Assembly (NCBI GenBank): GCA_934230965.1
Contig: CAKQFW010000121.1
Location: forward strand, 1-6,261
Length of the DNA: 6,261 nt
Reading direction: 5' to 3'
Origin: an uncultured Prevotella sp.
GTDB lineage: Bacteria; Bacteroidota; Bacteroidia; Bacteroidales; Bacteroidaceae
Shown: one piece after another, positions 6,115 to 6,261 of the stretch
How positions within the stretch are numbered: the stretch's first letter is position 1
How the letters are laid out: each line of letters begins with the position of its first letter
Notes under the pieces: generated by a model
What the model was told of the DNA's origin: nothing
The model's database searches: none
The model's input: the letters and a program-made list of their open reading frames with translations, nothing else
Position numbers and translations under genes: made by a program

Positions 6115-6123
6115 AAATATTTA

Positions 6124-6136
6124 TAACTGATATTTT
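6124..6136 (+). repeat. 13-bp direct repeat, right copy
   Basis: TAACTGATATTTT is identical to 5787-5799. In this copy the following bases complete a small palindrome (TGATA-TTT-TATCA), which the left copy lacks. Confidence 0.6.
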
Positions 6137-6141
6137 ATCAA

Positions 6142-6261
6142 TTATTTCTTATTGAGGGCGAGGTCGATAGCAACGGAGATTTTATCTGAATTACGAGTAG
6201 CAAGTTCCCTATATATAATAAGGTGAAATATTATTGTTCTTACTTTTCCTCTTTCTTGTCT
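6142..6261 (-). CDS. Possible 3' end of a minus-strand gene, identity unknown
   Basis: On the minus strand a frame open from the window edge ends at TAA 6144-6142 and gives 39 residues, closing with ATRNSDKISVAIDLALNKK. The last 22 codons use codons like those of the neighbouring genes and read as a soluble helix. The 17 codons nearer the edge are AT-rich and look less coding. The next frame reads DKKEEK then TAA (6260-6240), a plausible protein end of its own, so the gene may stop there, or a frameshift may separate the two. The hairpin with a minus-strand U-tract at 6075-6114 supports transcription in this direction. I do not recognise the family. Confidence 0.35.
   Translation of the reverse strand, partial: RQERGKVRTIIFHLIIYRELATRNSDKISVAIDLALNKK

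Larger units (their letters stand above)
5747..6136. other. Gene-free, structure-rich intergenic stretch, possible inserted element
   Basis: No ORF of credible length or codon use occurs on either strand; the longest ATG reading I checked, at 5954, gives only 17 residues. The stretch holds, left to right: a 13-bp direct repeat copy (5787-5799), an ArgR-like palindrome (5799-5814), a three-arm inverted-repeat cluster (5859-5952), a hairpin (5962-5990), two further ArgR-like palindromes (6041-6056 and 6061-6076), a minus-strand terminator-like hairpin (6083-6114) and the second direct repeat copy (6124-6136). The outer palindromes also form imperfect terminal inverted repeats: 5797-5814 against the reverse of 6062-6079, 15 of 18 identical. 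Together this resembles a small non-coding mobile element of the MITE type, or a structured-RNA locus. There is no transposase here. Confidence 0.4.

Overview
The window looks like chromosomal DNA of a Bacteroidales bacterium, most likely Prevotella or a close relative. Starts lack strong Shine-Dalgarno sequences and have A-rich leaders. There are -7 boxes of the Bacteroidetes type (TAnnTTTG). GuaA ends in KPPSTIEWE, and a sugar kinase is fused to a RapZ C-terminal domain, an arrangement I associate with Bacteroidetes. The species assignment is inference from protein resemblance.

Layout. Bases 2-208 are the 3' end of panB (pantothenate synthesis), followed after 3 bases by a compact MFS-type membrane transporter (212-1312) and a clear intrinsic terminator (1329-1356). 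A second unit starts at a -7 box (1421-1429) and holds a 54-residue two-helix membrane protein (1433-1597, too short for most gene callers), an AmgK-like amino-sugar kinase fused to a RapZ C-terminal domain (1611-3167) and a MurU-like nucleotidyltransferase (3191-3946). Kinase plus uridylyltransferase is the arrangement of the AmgK-MurU peptidoglycan-sugar salvage route: MurNAc to MurNAc-1-phosphate to UDP-MurNAc. The RapZ domain, whose E. coli relative binds glucosamine-6-phosphate, suggests that the kinase senses amino-sugar status. guaA (4018-5628) follows with its own leader and carries an extra stretch of about 28 residues near the start of its C-terminal domain.

Bases 5629-6141 hold no convincing gene but are dense in structure: a 15-bp hairpin after guaA, three ArgR-box-like palindromes, a three-arm inverted-repeat cluster whose middle arm can pair with either neighbour, another hairpin, a minus-strand terminator-like hairpin, and a perfect 13-bp direct repeat at the two ends of about 350 bp. 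This could be an inserted non-coding element, a structured RNA locus or a relic of a regulatory region. The last 120 bases hold a possible minus-strand gene end converging on guaA.

The two parts most worth attention are the kinase-RapZ fusion operon with its tiny membrane protein, and the non-coding element at about 5787-6136.
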